The notes under the pieces: model-generated
Told to the model about the DNA's origin: nothing
Database searches by the model: none
The model's input: only the letters and a program-made list of their open reading frames with translations
Program-made: the position numbers and the translations under genes
Part shown: positions 25,858 to 36,000 of the stretch, in pieces
Layout: each line of letters opens with the position of its first letter
How positions within the stretch are numbered: the stretch's first letter is position 1
Assembly: GCF_002831585.1 (NCBI RefSeq)
Contig: NZ_CP025113.1
Location: 6,525,001-6,589,000 of the forward strand
Source of the DNA: Bradyrhizobium sp. SK17
GTDB lineage: Bacteria; Pseudomonadota; Alphaproteobacteria; Rhizobiales; Xanthobacteraceae
Reading direction: 5' to 3'
DNA length: 64,000 nt

Positions 25858-26766
25858 TTACGTCTCGCTCGTCGCTTCCTTCAATGTCTTCTGCAACGCA
25901 TCGCCCTGCATGCGCGCGATGTCGTCCTGGTATTTCAAGAGCGCACCCAGCGTGTCGCCGACGACCTGCGGCGTCAGTGAGCGGGCGTCGAGTTCCGACA
26001 GCGCGGTGGCCCAGTCGATGGTCTCGGCGACGCCAGGCGACTTGTAGAAATCCTGGTTGCGCAGCGCCTGCACGAAGCGCACGACCTGCTGCGACAGCTT
26101 GGCAGAGATGTTCGGCACCCGCGACTTGACGATCGCGAGCTCGCGCTCGGCCGCGGGATAGTCCACCCAGTGATAGAGGCAACGCCGCTTCAACGCGTCG
26201 TGGATCTCACGCGTGCGGTTCGAGGTGATGATCACGATCGGCGGTGCCGGCGCCTTGACGGTGCCGAGCTCGGGGATGGTAACCTGGAAGTCGCTGAGGA
26301 TTTCCAACAGATACGCCTCGAACGCCTCATCGGCGCGGTCGAGTTCGTCGATCAGGAGCACCGGCGGGCCGGCGACATCGGGCTCGAGCGCCTGCAACAG
26401 CGGCCGCTTGATCAGGAAGCGTTCGGCGAAGATATCGCTGGCGAGCTGGTCGCGGTCGGTGTCGCCGGAAGCTTCCGCCAGCCGGATCGCGATCATCTGC
26501 GCCGCGCTGCTCCACTCATAGACGGCGGAGGCGACGTCGAGGCCTTCATAGCATTGCAGCCGGATCAGCTTGCGCCCGAGTGCCGCCGACAGCACCTTGG
26601 CGATCTCGGTCTTGCCGACGCCGGCCTCGCCTTCGAGGAACAGCGGCCGGCCCATGCGCAGGGCGAGATAGGTCACGGTCGCGAGCGACCGCTCGGCAAG
26701 ATAGCCGCGCGACGTCAACAGCTCCTCGAGCGCATCGACGGAAGTGGGTAACGCCGATGCACTCAT
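25858..26766 (-). CDS. coxD: MoxR-family AAA+ ATPase (CoxD-like)
   Basis: 302 residues starting at ATG 26766. Walker A is GEAGVGKTEIAK, Walker B LLIDELDRADEAFEAYLLE, sensor 1 IITSNRTREIHDALKRRCLY and sensor 2 FVQALRNQDFYKSPGVAE, all in order. In Oligotropha-type systems CoxD is the ATPase that builds the Mo/Cu site of CO dehydrogenase with CoxE and CoxF. Here the genes for CoxE, XdhC halves and MocA follow in the same direction. Confidence 0.9.
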   Translation of the reverse strand: MSASALPTSVDALEELLTSRGYLAERSLATVTYLALRMGRPLFLEGEAGVGKTEIAKVLSAALGRKLIRLQCYEGLDVASAVYEWSSAAQMIAIRLAEASGDTDRDQLASDIFAERFLIKRPLLQALEPDVAGPPVLLIDELDRADEAFEAYLLEILSDFQVTIPELGTVKAPAPPIVIITSNRTREIHDALKRRCLYHWVDYPAAERELAIVKSRVPNISAKLSQQVVRFVQALRNQDFYKSPGVAETIDWATALSELDARSLTPQVVGDTLGALLKYQDDIARMQGDALQKTLKEATSET

Positions 26767-26811
26767 GGAACAGCCAGTCTTCGAACAGGGGTTAGCAACA
26801 TCACGCCTAAG

Positions 26812-26874
26812 ATCTAGTCCTTGGGATCCACTCAGGATCTAGTCCCTTGGATCTAGTCCTTAGCTAGTCCTTGG
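26812..26874 (-). repeat. Tandem AAGGACTAG units at the coxM stop codon
   Basis: The last codons and stop of the FAD-subunit gene, read on the minus strand as AAGGACTAG (Lys-Asp-stop), recur three more times in the next 50 bases at irregular spacing (26812-26824, 26837-26850, 26851-26861, 26864-26874), often with ATCC between. This fills most of the gap before the MoxR gene. Confidence 0.85.
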
Positions 26875-27676
26875 CGTTGGCGGCTTCCACCGCCCTGCGC
26901 GCCAGGACGCCGATCAAATGCGCGCGGTATTCGGCGCTGCCGTGCAGGTCGCTGTTCAGGCCTTCGGCCGAAACCTCGATGCCGTCGAGCACTTTGTGCG
27001 AGAAGCGCTTCTTCAGGGCCTCCTCGAACGCGGTGACGCGGAACACGCCGTCAGAGCCCGCGCCGGTGACTGCGACCCGCACGTCGGACGGGCGCTTGGC
27101 CACGAACACGCCGACCAACGCATAACGCGAGGCCTGGTTGCGGAACTTGATGTAGGCCGCCTTCTTCGGCAGCGGGAACATCACCTTGGTGATGATCTCG
27201 TCGGCCTCCAGCGCGGTCGAGAACAGGCCCTGGAAATACTCCTCGGCCTTCAGCCGGCGCTTGTTGGTGACGATGGTCGCGCCCAGCGCCAGCACCGCGG
27301 CAGGATAGTCGGCGGTCGGGTCGTTGTTGGCGAGCGAGCCGCCGATGGTGCCGCGATGGCGCACCGCGGGATCCCCGATCAGGCCGGCAAGCTCGGCGAG
27401 CGCCGGGATCGCCTCGCCCACGATCGCCGAGTTCGCGACCTCGGCGTGCTTGGCGGTCGCGCCGATCACCAGCGAACGGCCTTTCATCTCGATCGTATCG
27501 AGACCTTCGATATGGGAGAGGTCGACCAGGTGCGGCGGGCTCGCGAGCCGCTGCTTCATGACCGGCACCAGCGTATGACCGCCGGCGATCAGCTTGGCGT
27601 CCTCGTTCTTTACCAGCAGGTTGGCGGCCTGCCGCACGGTGCCGGGACGATGATATTTGAATTCGTACATTGGCAA
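26864..27676 (-). CDS. coxM: FAD-binding medium subunit of a CO-dehydrogenase/xanthine-dehydrogenase-type hydroxylase
   Basis: 270 residues, the normal length for a CoxM subunit. MYEFKYHRPGTVRQAANLL, then the FAD motif AKLIAGGHTLVPVMKQRL and the second FAD loop TIGGSLANNDPTADYPAAVL are both intact. CO-dehydrogenase flavoproteins pass electrons from the two 2Fe-2S clusters of CoxS to FAD and then to quinone. It follows the CoxS gene by 93 bases. The molybdenum subunit gene that should accompany it is absent. Confidence 0.9.
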   Translation of the reverse strand: MPMYEFKYHRPGTVRQAANLLVKNEDAKLIAGGHTLVPVMKQRLASPPHLVDLSHIEGLDTIEMKGRSLVIGATAKHAEVANSAIVGEAIPALAELAGLIGDPAVRHRGTIGGSLANNDPTADYPAAVLALGATIVTNKRRLKAEEYFQGLFSTALEADEIITKVMFPLPKKAAYIKFRNQASRYALVGVFVAKRPSDVRVAVTGAGSDGVFRVTAFEEALKKRFSHKVLDGIEVSAEGLNSDLHGSAEYRAHLIGVLARRAVEAANAKD

Positions 27677-27739
27677 ATTCCTGGGAATGTCCTGATCGCT
27701 TGTCGCGATGAATTGCTGATTGAGCGAGCTCCGGCTTGT

Positions 27740-27769
27740 CTAAGCCGGGTCCGACTAAGCCAAGTCCGA

Positions 27770-27784
<15 letters not shown>
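27740..27784 (-). repeat. Three tandem 15-base units, each coding Ser-Asp-(Leu/Pro)-Ala-stop, at the coxS end
   Basis: Units at 27770-27784, 27755-27769 and 27740-27754 (minus strand) read S-D-L-A-stop, S-D-L-A-stop and S-D-P-A-stop in the same frame as coxS. The first is the real C-terminus; the other two are in-frame duplicates of the last four codons plus stop. They fall where the coxL gene would be expected. Confidence 0.9.
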
Positions 27785-28255
<471 letters not shown>

Positions 28256-28430
28256 CAGCACTCTCTTATCTGCGCCACCGCATATCGGCGAAGCAGGCGG
28301 TTTAAAATCATTCCAGACGGCATAATATGGGCGCGCCCCGCGATGGGCAACCTTTCGAGCCACCCATCCAGGACATAACGGCAAGGCATCGCGGGGTCCG
28401 AATGACCCGGCCCACGAGCGTGATAGACTC

Positions 28431-28489
28431 TAGTTCTGACGCGTTCTCTTCACGCGAACCGGGTGCCCACTTCGCTCGAAAACGCTCTA
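28431..28489. repeat. Intergenic repeat, GTTTTCGAGCGAAGTGG type (copy 1)
   Basis: Read on the minus strand, it begins at the CoxG stop codon: TAG, AGCGTTTTCGAGCGAAGTGG, a short divergent part, then GGTTCGCGTGAAGAGAACGC. The same order (stop codon, GTTTCGAGCGAAGTGG, CCGGTTCGCGTGAAGAAAAC) occurs at 61253-61302 after a different gene. A truncated copy lies at 32820-32840. Confidence 0.85.
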
Positions 28490-28933
28490 ACCCTGCACCG
28501 CCTTGGCGAAATTTGCAAAGAATTCGTCGGCGAGCTTCTTGGCCGCGCCGTTGATCAGGCGCTGGCCGAGCTGGGCGAGCTTGCCGCCGATCTGCGCCTC
28601 TACGTTGTAGCTCAGGAGCGTACCGCCATCCTTGTCGGCAAGGCCGACCGTGGCGCCACCCTTGGCGAAACCGGCAACCCCGCCCTCGCCTTCGCCGGAG
28701 ATCTTGTAGCCGTTCGGCGGGTCGAGATCGCTCAAGGTAACCTTGCCCTTGAAGCGGGCGGAGACCGGGCCGACCTTCATCTTGGCAGTGGCGCGGAAGC
28801 CGCCCTCGTCGGTCTTCTCCAGTTCCTCGCAGCCGGGAATGCAGGCCTTCAGCACTTCGGGATCGTTGAGCTTGTCCCACACAGCCTGGCGCGGCGCCGC
28901 AAGCTGGACTTCGCCGGTCATTGTCATGGCCAT
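28487..28933 (-). CDS. coxG: CoxG-type SRPBCC-domain protein
   Basis: 148 residues of the CO-dehydrogenase subunit G family: MTMTGEVQLAAPRQAVWDKL, KACIPGCEELEKTDEGGF, VGPVSARFKGKVTLSDLDPP and a C-terminal KLAQLGQRLINGAAKKLADEFF. It has an SRPBCC (START-like) fold with a lipid-binding-type cavity; CoxG is thought to attach CO dehydrogenase to the membrane. It is the first gene of the leftward cox cluster and divergent from pcaB, with about 207 bases between. Confidence 0.88.
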   Translation of the reverse strand: MAMTMTGEVQLAAPRQAVWDKLNDPEVLKACIPGCEELEKTDEGGFRATAKMKVGPVSARFKGKVTLSDLDPPNGYKISGEGEGGVAGFAKGGATVGLADKDGGTLLSYNVEAQIGGKLAQLGQRLINGAAKKLADEFFANFAKAVQG

Positions 28934-29140
28934 GGGGGACCTCCTCGATCGCTAGCTAAACCTGTTTCCCCAAGTAAAGCAGCCGGCACGCAAAGAAAAG
29001 GGCACCTTCGGAGGATGAGCGATGCATATTCGCAGCGCAGCAAAGCCGCGCGATCGCTCGCGAAATCGCGCAATCCACCTTGCGGTTGAGATGCCGGCGG
29101 GCATTGGCAGCGGGCTGCGGGAATGGTTAGGTCGCACGCC

Positions 29141-30496
29141 ATGAGCACAGCCCTCTCTCCCCTGCTTGCGCCGATGCTGTCGAGCCCCGCGATGCGCGCG
29201 GTGTGCGACGATGCCGCCACGCTACAGAACATGCTGGATTTCGAGGCCGCGCTGGCCCGCGCCGAGGCGACCGTCGGCGTAATTCCGTGGGTCGCCGTGA
29301 CGCCGATTGCGAAAGCCTGCAAGGCCGAATCATTCGACCTGGCAACACTGGCCGACGCCGCGACCCGGTCCGGCAATCTGGCCATCCCCCTGGTGAAGGC
29401 CCTGACCGCCGAGGTCGCCAAGGCCGATGCCGAGGCGGCGCGCTACGTACATTGGGGCGCCACCAGCCAGGACGTCATCGACACTGCGACCATGCTGTCG
29501 CTGCGCGCCGGCATCGACGCGCTGCTCGCCGACCTCGAGCGCGCCGTTACGGGGTTTGCCGGCCTCGCCCGCGCCCATCGCAACACCGCAATGGTGGCGC
29601 GAACCTGGCTGCAACACGCGCTGCCGATGCCGTTCGGCCTGAAGCTCGCCGAATATGCCGCAGCCTTGCACCGCTCCCGCAAGCGATTGCAACGGCTGCG
29701 CCACGAGACGCTGGCGCTGCAATTCGGCGGAGCCGCCGGCACGCTCGCCGCCCTCGGCGACAAGGGCCTCGCGGTCGCAGCCCAGCTTGCGAGAGAGCTG
29801 GATCTGCCCTTGCCGGATGCGCCCTGGCACACCCATCGCGATCGCATCGCGGAGGCCGCCTCGGTGTTTGCGATCCTTGCCGGCAGTTGCGGCAAGATCG
29901 CGCGCGACGTCTCGCTGATGATGCAGACCGATGTGGGCGAAGCCTTCGAGCCGGCCGGCGCCGGCCGCGGCGGCTCCTCCACCATGCCGCACAAGCGCAA
30001 TCCAGTCGCCGCCGCCAGCGCACTGGGAGCAGCGACCATGGCGCCGAACCTCGCCGCCACGATCTTCGCCGCGCAGGTCCAGGACCATGAGCGCAGCGCC
30101 GGTCCCTGGCATGCGGAGTGGCCGACCTTGCCGGGCTTGATGCTGGTGACGTCGGGTGCGCTCGCCGCGATCGTCGATCTCGCCGAAGGGCTCGAGGTCG
30201 ACGCGGCGCGGATGCGCGTCAATCTCGATGCGACCCATGGGCTGATCATGGCGGAAGCCGTGACGTTTGCGCTGGCCGAGAAGATCGGCAAGAGCGATGC
30301 CCACCATCTGATCGAGGCCGCAAGCAAGCAGGCGATCGCGAACAAGAAGCACCTGCGCGACGTGCTGTCGGCGGATGCCAAGGTCACCGCGCACCTCGAT
30401 GCGAAGCGGATCGCGGCACTGTTCGAACCGATGGCCTATCAGGGCGCCTCGCAAGCGCTGATCGACCGCCTGCTGGCTTCGCTGGATGACAAGTAA
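29141..30496 (+). CDS. pcaB: 3-carboxy-cis,cis-muconate cycloisomerase
   Basis: 451 residues from ATG 29141 (MSTALSPLLAPML). Member of the fumarase/aspartase superfamily: VHWGATSQDVIDTATMLSLR, WLQHALPMPFGLKLAEYA, and the signature GGSSTMPHKRNPVAA. Residues PWHAEWPTLPGLM and a C-terminal ASQALIDRLLA fit PcaB. It cyclises beta-carboxymuconate to gamma-carboxymuconolactone in the protocatechuate branch of the beta-ketoadipate pathway. It leads the pcaB-pcaD-pcaC cluster; 41 bases separate it from pcaD. Confidence 0.93.
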   Translation: MSTALSPLLAPMLSSPAMRAVCDDAATLQNMLDFEAALARAEATVGVIPWVAVTPIAKACKAESFDLATLADAATRSGNLAIPLVKALTAEVAKADAEAARYVHWGATSQDVIDTATMLSLRAGIDALLADLERAVTGFAGLARAHRNTAMVARTWLQHALPMPFGLKLAEYAAALHRSRKRLQRLRHETLALQFGGAAGTLAALGDKGLAVAAQLARELDLPLPDAPWHTHRDRIAEAASVFAILAGSCGKIARDVSLMMQTDVGEAFEPAGAGRGGSSTMPHKRNPVAAASALGAATMAPNLAATIFAAQVQDHERSAGPWHAEWPTLPGLMLVTSGALAAIVDLAEGLEVDAARMRVNLDATHGLIMAEAVTFALAEKIGKSDAHHLIEAASKQAIANKKHLRDVLSADAKVTAHLDAKRIAALFEPMAYQGASQALIDRLLASLDDK

Positions 30497-30537
30497 GTGG
30501 AAGCACGCGTTCGCACGCGCCTGACAAGGAGCAAGAA

Positions 30538-31320
30538 ATGCCGATGATCAACGCCGACGGGTGCCTGCTCAACGTCCAGGTGGACGGCCGCGACGGCGGG
30601 CCGACCGTGATGCTGTCGAACTCGCTCGGCTGCACCCTGCAAATGTGGGAGCCGCAGATGCGGGCGCTGACGCAGTTGTTCCGCGTCATCCGCTACGACC
30701 GCAGAGGTCACGGCAAATCCGGCGTGCCGGCCGGCCCCTACTCGATGGAGCGGTTTGGCCGCGACGTGCTGGCGATCCTCGACGACCTCAACATCGACAA
30801 GGTGCATTGGTGCGGCCTGTCGATGGGCGGCATGGTCGGGCAATGGCTCGGCGCCAACGCGCCCGAGCGGTTCGGCAAGATCGTCCTGGCCAACACCGCC
30901 TGCTACTATCCGGATCCGACCAACTGGCTGAACCGCATCAAGGCGGTGAAGGAAGGCGGCATCGCCGCGGTCGCCGACGCCGTGATCGCGGGCTGGCTGA
31001 CTGCCGATTTCCGCGAGCGTGAGCCGGAGACCACCGCACGCATGAAGGCGATGCTGCTGGCCTCGCCGGTCGAAGGCTATCTTGCCTGCTGCGAAGCGCT
31101 CTCGACGCTCGACCAGCGTGCGCTGCTGCCCAGGATCAAGAGCCCGACGCTGGTGATCGCCGGCAAGCAGGACATGGCAACGCCGGTGTCGGCGGGAGAG
31201 ATGATCCGCAGCGGCATTCCCGGCGCCAGCATGACGCTGCTCGATGCCGCACATATTTCCAATGTCGAGCAATCGCACGCCTTCACCGAAGCCGTGGTCG
31301 GCTTCCTGACGCAACGCTAA
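30538..31320 (+). CDS. pcaD: 3-oxoadipate enol-lactonase
   Basis: 260 residues beginning at ATG 30538 with AAGGAG upstream. Alpha/beta-hydrolase fold with oxyanion-loop segment VMLSNSLGCTLQMWEPQM, nucleophile elbow WCGLSMGGMVGQWL, Asp strand VIAGKQDMATPV and the catalytic His in LLDAAHISNVEQSHAF. This matches PcaD, which opens beta-ketoadipate enol-lactone to beta-ketoadipate. PcaC, encoded downstream, makes its substrate. Confidence 0.93.
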   Translation: MPMINADGCLLNVQVDGRDGGPTVMLSNSLGCTLQMWEPQMRALTQLFRVIRYDRRGHGKSGVPAGPYSMERFGRDVLAILDDLNIDKVHWCGLSMGGMVGQWLGANAPERFGKIVLANTACYYPDPTNWLNRIKAVKEGGIAAVADAVIAGWLTADFREREPETTARMKAMLLASPVEGYLACCEALSTLDQRALLPRIKSPTLVIAGKQDMATPVSAGEMIRSGIPGASMTLLDAAHISNVEQSHAFTEAVVGFLTQR

Positions 31321-31334
31321 CCACCAGCAGCAAT

Positions 31335-31422
31335 GGACGTCGTTGCGAGCGGAGCGAAGCAATCCATGTCACCGCCTGCCGGGACATGGATGGCTTGGTC
31401 GCTTCGCTCCTCGCGATGACGG
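31335..31422. repeat. Palindromic repeat between pcaD and pcaC, TGGACGTCGTTGCGAGCGGA type
   Basis: The left half (GTTGCGAGCGGAGCGAAGCA ATCCATG) and the right half (CATGGATGGCTTGG, GCTTCGCTCCTCGCGATGAC) are inverted versions of one another. A second copy of this family lies at 59841-59923. It is inserted within the pca operon and ends about seven bases before the AAGGAG of pcaC. Confidence 0.8.
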
Positions 31423-31434
31423 AAGGAGACATCG

Positions 31435-31827
31435 ATGGACGACAATCAGCGTCGCGACGACGGCATGACGCAGCGCCGCAAGGTGCTCGGCAATGAATGG
31501 GTCGACAAGTCGATCAAGAACCGCAACGCGTTCAACACCGACTTCCAGGACCTGATGACGCGTTATGCGTGGGGCGACATCTGGACCCGGCCGCATTTCG
31601 ATCACCGCACCCGCCGCGTGCTGGTGATCGGCACCATGGTGGCGCTCGGCCAATGGGACGAATTCCGCCTGCATGTGCGCGCGGCGCTCGCCGAGGGTGG
31701 CTTCACGCCCGAGGACATCAAGGAGATCCTGCTGCAACAGGCGATCTATTGCGGCGTGCCGGCGGCCAATCACGCCGTCAAGGAAGCCGGCGCGATCATC
31801 GCAGAACTAGGGCTGCTGAAGGGATAG
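31435..31827 (+). CDS. pcaC: 4-carboxymuconolactone decarboxylase
   Basis: 130 residues from ATG 31435, with GGAAGGAG upstream. The carboxymuconolactone-decarboxylase fold shows RRKVLGNEWVDKSIKNRNAF, EFQDLMTRYAWGDIW-like (FQDLMTRYAWGDIWTRPHF), VLVIGTMVALGQWDEFRLHV and EILLQQAIYCGVPAANHAVK. It decarboxylates gamma-carboxymuconolactone to beta-ketoadipate enol-lactone. The 3' end overlaps the convergent membrane-protein gene by 21 bases. Confidence 0.93.
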   Translation: MDDNQRRDDGMTQRRKVLGNEWVDKSIKNRNAFNTDFQDLMTRYAWGDIWTRPHFDHRTRRVLVIGTMVALGQWDEFRLHVRAALAEGGFTPEDIKEILLQQAIYCGVPAANHAVKEAGAIIAELGLLKG

Positions 31828-32328
31828 CTCGCCTGCCGGCGCGGTTGCGTCGGTGGCAGCCGCCCGTGCGCGCTTCGGCGACGTCTCGAACAGCATCACG
31901 ATCGCGGTGCCGAGCAGCATCAGAAGTTCCGATGCATGCATGCGCAGCGCTTCGATCTCGCCGACCTTGGAGGCCATCACCATGCTGGCGAAGCTCAGCA
32001 CGCTGCCGAGGCAGAGCGCCACCGCAAGCGCCTCGTCGGCGCCGCTGCTTCGGCGGAACGGCGAAAACACCGTCATCGCGAGGAAGACCGCGAAGAATGC
32101 CACCACGGTGATCCGCGCCAGCGCCAGGAGCCATGCGAGCCGCACCGTCGCCATCTTGCCAAGGTGCAGATAGTCGCTGGCATACAGCGCGATCGACACG
32201 CTCGGCCGCTCATAGAGGCCGTGGATCGGCGACACCATGATGCTGAAGGCGATGATGGTCCAGACCGGAATGAAATAAGCCGCGAGCAGCGCGCCGTTGA
32301 AGGAGCTGATCCGCCAGGTATTCGACAT
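31807..32328 (-). CDS. Four-helix membrane protein of unknown function
   Basis: 173 residues with four hydrophobic segments (FNGALLAAYFIPVWTIIAF, LAWLLALARITVVAFFAVFL, AVALCLGSVLSFASMVMA, ASELLMLLGTAIVMLF) and a polar, Ala/Thr-rich C-terminus. No family recognised. It is convergent with pcaC, overlapping by 21 bases, and divergent from the liv operon with a 526-base spacer. Even hydrophobic spacing supports a real gene. Confidence 0.72.
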   Translation of the reverse strand: MSNTWRISSFNGALLAAYFIPVWTIIAFSIMVSPIHGLYERPSVSIALYASDYLHLGKMATVRLAWLLALARITVVAFFAVFLAMTVFSPFRRSSGADEALAVALCLGSVLSFASMVMASKVGEIEALRMHASELLMLLGTAIVMLFETSPKRARAAATDATAPAGELSLQQP

Positions 32329-32854
32329 TGCCGCTTCCCGTTTGTCTCCGGCGCCTTTGGGAGCGGCGACGGTTCAGCCAGCGAGGTAACGCCGATCAAT
32401 TGCCGGCGGCAATTTAAACCCTTTGTTTACCTTAACTGGCCTGGGGATTGTCATAAGGGCGGTCGGCGCCGTGTCAAAACGATGCATGAAGTCAGGCCGG
32501 CCCGTCTCTGGACCGCGCCCTTCGACGGGCCCGTGTCCGCGGGCACGCGGTGGCCTCACCGTTCCGGATCAGGCGTCCAGTCTTGCCGCCTCGGATCGGG
32601 CTTCCGACCGCACCCCTGGAACACGGGTTCCGGCGCGATCATTGCAAGGCAAGGTCGCGTCGTCCCTGTGACATCTGAACCGCACCCGCCAAAGTAGTTA
32701 TGTACAAGCCCTTTCTGCTGCTGCCATGCTGTTGCCGCCGCGGGGGTTCCACTGTTAGAAAATGACACGACGCGACGGATCAGGCTGCCGGGGGCCCTTG
32801 CCGCGTCACACGCGACGTGGCGTTTTCGAGCGAAGTGGGGACTAGCGGCAGCGC
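32329..32854. other. Long intergenic region upstream of the liv operon
   Basis: 526 bases between divergent genes. It must carry promoters for both. An A/T-rich patch near 32410-32455 is a plausible promoter area, but no clear -35/-10 pair was assigned. I saw no convincing small gene or RNA. A truncated GTTTTCGAGCGAAGTGG repeat occupies 32820-32840. Confidence 0.6.
32820..32840. repeat. Truncated GTTTTCGAGCGAAGTGG repeat next to livH start
   Basis: GGCGTTTTCGAGCGAAGTGG is a fragment of the repeat seen at 28431 and 61253. It ends about fifteen bases before the livH ATG, so it forms the immediate 5' leader of the liv operon, where no better Shine-Dalgarno than GTGGGGA is visible. Confidence 0.75.
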
Positions 32855-33772
32855 ATGGATTATTTCGCCCAGCAACTGATCAACGGCCTCGTGCTCGGTT
32901 CGATCTACGGCCTGATCGCCATCGGCTACACGATGGTCTACGGCATCGTCGGCATGATCAATTTCGCCCATGGCGACATCTTCATGATCGGCGGCTTCAT
33001 CGCGATGATCTCGTTTTTGGTGCTGGTGTCGCTCGGCCTCACTGCGATTCCCCTGATCCTGCTGATCGTGCTGCTGGTCTCGATGGTGATCACCGCGCTC
33101 TATGGCTGGACCATCGAGCGCATCGCCTACCGGCCCTTAAGGCATTCGTTCCGCCTGGCGCCGATGCTGTCGGCGATCGGCATGTCATTCGTGCTGACCA
33201 ATTTCTCGCAGGTGTCGCAGGGGGCGCGGGTCAAGCCGGTGCCGCCGATCATCACCGGCGGCTACACGCTGCATGAAGGCCCCGAAGGCTTCGCGGTGCA
33301 GCTCTCCAATATCCAGATCGTGGTCGTGCTCGCCACCATCGTGCTGCTCGCGGTGTTCACCTGGCTGGTCTCGCGCACCCGGCTCGGGCGTGACATGCGC
33401 GCCTGCGAGCAGGACCAGACCATGGCGGCGCTGCTCGGCGTCGATGTCGATCGCACCATCTCGATGACCTTCGTGATCGGTGCCGCACTGGCCGCCGTCG
33501 CCGGCATGATGTACCTGCTCTATTACGGGCTGGTCGATTTCTTCATGGGTTTCGTCGCCGGCATCAAGGCGTTCACCGCCGCGGTGCTCGGCGGCATCGG
33601 TTCGCTGCCCGGCGCGATGCTCGGTGGGCTCGCGATCGGCCTGATCGAAACGTTCTGGTCGGCGTATTTCTCGGTCGAGTACAAGGACGTCGCCGCGTTC
33701 TCGATCCTGATCGTGGTGCTGATCTTCATGCCGACCGGCCTGCTCGGCCGTCCCGAAGTCGAAAAAGTCTGA
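32855..33772 (+). CDS. livH: Branched-chain amino-acid-type ABC permease LivH
   Basis: 305 residues with about eight membrane segments. LINGLVLGSIYGLIAIGYTM and YGIVGMINFAHGDIFMIGGF are the LivH N-terminal signature; AFTAAVLGGIGSLPGAMLGG is the permease EAA-like loop contacting the ATPase. First gene of livH-M-G-F plus a binding-protein gene. The complex imports branched-chain amino acids or, in rhizobia, other amino or aromatic acids. Confidence 0.93.
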   Translation: MDYFAQQLINGLVLGSIYGLIAIGYTMVYGIVGMINFAHGDIFMIGGFIAMISFLVLVSLGLTAIPLILLIVLLVSMVITALYGWTIERIAYRPLRHSFRLAPMLSAIGMSFVLTNFSQVSQGARVKPVPPIITGGYTLHEGPEGFAVQLSNIQIVVVLATIVLLAVFTWLVSRTRLGRDMRACEQDQTMAALLGVDVDRTISMTFVIGAALAAVAGMMYLLYYGLVDFFMGFVAGIKAFTAAVLGGIGSLPGAMLGGLAIGLIETFWSAYFSVEYKDVAAFSILIVVLIFMPTGLLGRPEVEKV

Positions 33773-33782
33773 CAGGCACTTC

Positions 33783-35104
33783 GTGAGCGCGACATCCGCC
33801 CGCCCCTCGCACGCCGCGCAGCCCTCGGGCAGCGCCTTCATTCTCAAGAAAGCCCTGATCAGCGCCGTCGTCGCGCTGGTGCTGTTCTCGCTGATGATCG
33901 GCGTGCGCACCGAGGCCGGCCCGCAAGGCGGCCTGATCTACTGGACGCGGTTCGGCGATCTCGCGGCCATGGTCGGCACCGTGTTCGGCGGCAGCATCAT
34001 CATCGAATTGCTGCGGCAATGGTGGGGACCGGTCGATACCGAGCGCGTCGTGCCGAAACCGGTGCAGGCGGCGATGTCGTTCGCCGGCCGCTGGCTGGCT
34101 CCGGCGCTGCTGGTGTTCGCCTTCCTGGTCCCGGTGATCTTCTACAACCAGCGCTACATTCTCGACCTCTCGATCCTGGTCGTGACTTACGTGATGCTGG
34201 GTTGGGGCCTCAACGTCGTGGTCGGTCTCGCCGGCCTGCTCGACCTCGGCTACGTCGCCTTCTATGCGGTCGGCGCCTATTCCTACGCCCTGCTCGCCAC
34301 CAATTTCGGACTGTCGTTCTGGGTCTGCCTGCCGCTCGCCGGCATCCTCGCGGCATTCTGGGGCGTGCTGCTCGGCTTCCCGGTGCTGCGGTTGCGCGGC
34401 GACTATCTCGCGATCGTGACGCTGGCCTTCGGCGAGATCATCCGCCTCGTCATCATCAACTGGCAAAGCCTGACCGGCGGCCCCAACGGCGTCTCCGGCA
34501 TCCCGCGCCCGACGCTGTTCGGCATTCCGCTCGACAACAGCGATGACGGGCTTGCGGCCAAGCTCGGCATCGACTTCTCGCCGACCCACCGCATCGTGTT
34601 CCTGTTCTATCTGATCCTGGCGATGGCGCTGCTTACCAACTGGGTGACGATCCGGTTGCGCCGGCTGCCGATCGGCCGCGCCTGGGAAGCGCTGCGCGAG
34701 GACGAGGTGGCCTGCCGCGCGCTCGGCATCAACGTCACCACGACCAAGCTGACCGCGTTTGCGACCGGCGCGATGTTCGGCGGCTTCGCCGGCGCGTTCT
34801 TCGCCACCCGGCAGGGCTTCATCAGTCCGGAATCCTTCACTTTCCAGGAATCGGCGCTGGTGCTGGCGATCGTCGTGCTCGGCGGCATGGGCTCGCAACT
34901 CGGCGTCGCGCTGGCGGCGGTGGCCATGATCGGCGGCTTCGAACTGTTCCGCGGCTTCGATCAGTACCGCATGTTGGTGTTCGGCATCGCGATGGTGCTG
35001 TTGATGATCTGGCGGCCGCGCGGCCTGATCGGCCATCGCGCGCCGACCGTGTTCCTGGAGCGCAACCAGGCGATCTCGTCCGACCTCGTCAAGGAGGGCC
35101 ACGG

Positions 35105-35108
<4 letters not shown>
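33783..35108 (+). CDS. livM: Branched-chain amino-acid-type ABC permease LivM
   Basis: 441 residues beginning with GTG 33783, ten bases after livH. About ten membrane segments; the LivM core is clear from VTYVMLGWGLNVVVGLAGLL, DLGYVAFYAVGAYSYALLA, GDYLAIVTLAFGEIIRLVI and SFTFQESALVLAIVVLGGMG. An N-terminal extension of about 100 residues with two extra hydrophobic segments precedes the core, as is usual for alphaproteobacterial LivM. Its stop overlaps the livG start by four bases. Confidence 0.93.
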
Positions 35109-35938
<830 letters not shown>

Positions 35939-36000
35939 GCGCGGCCCCGAAGCCTCCCACCTCCCCCTGCAAGGGGCTGATCACCGAGCATTCTCTTTCC

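Noticed and set aside
28924..29421. 165-residue minus-strand ORF between coxG and pcaB
   Set aside because: Overlaps both the pcaB start and the divergent promoter region; no homology-like pattern.
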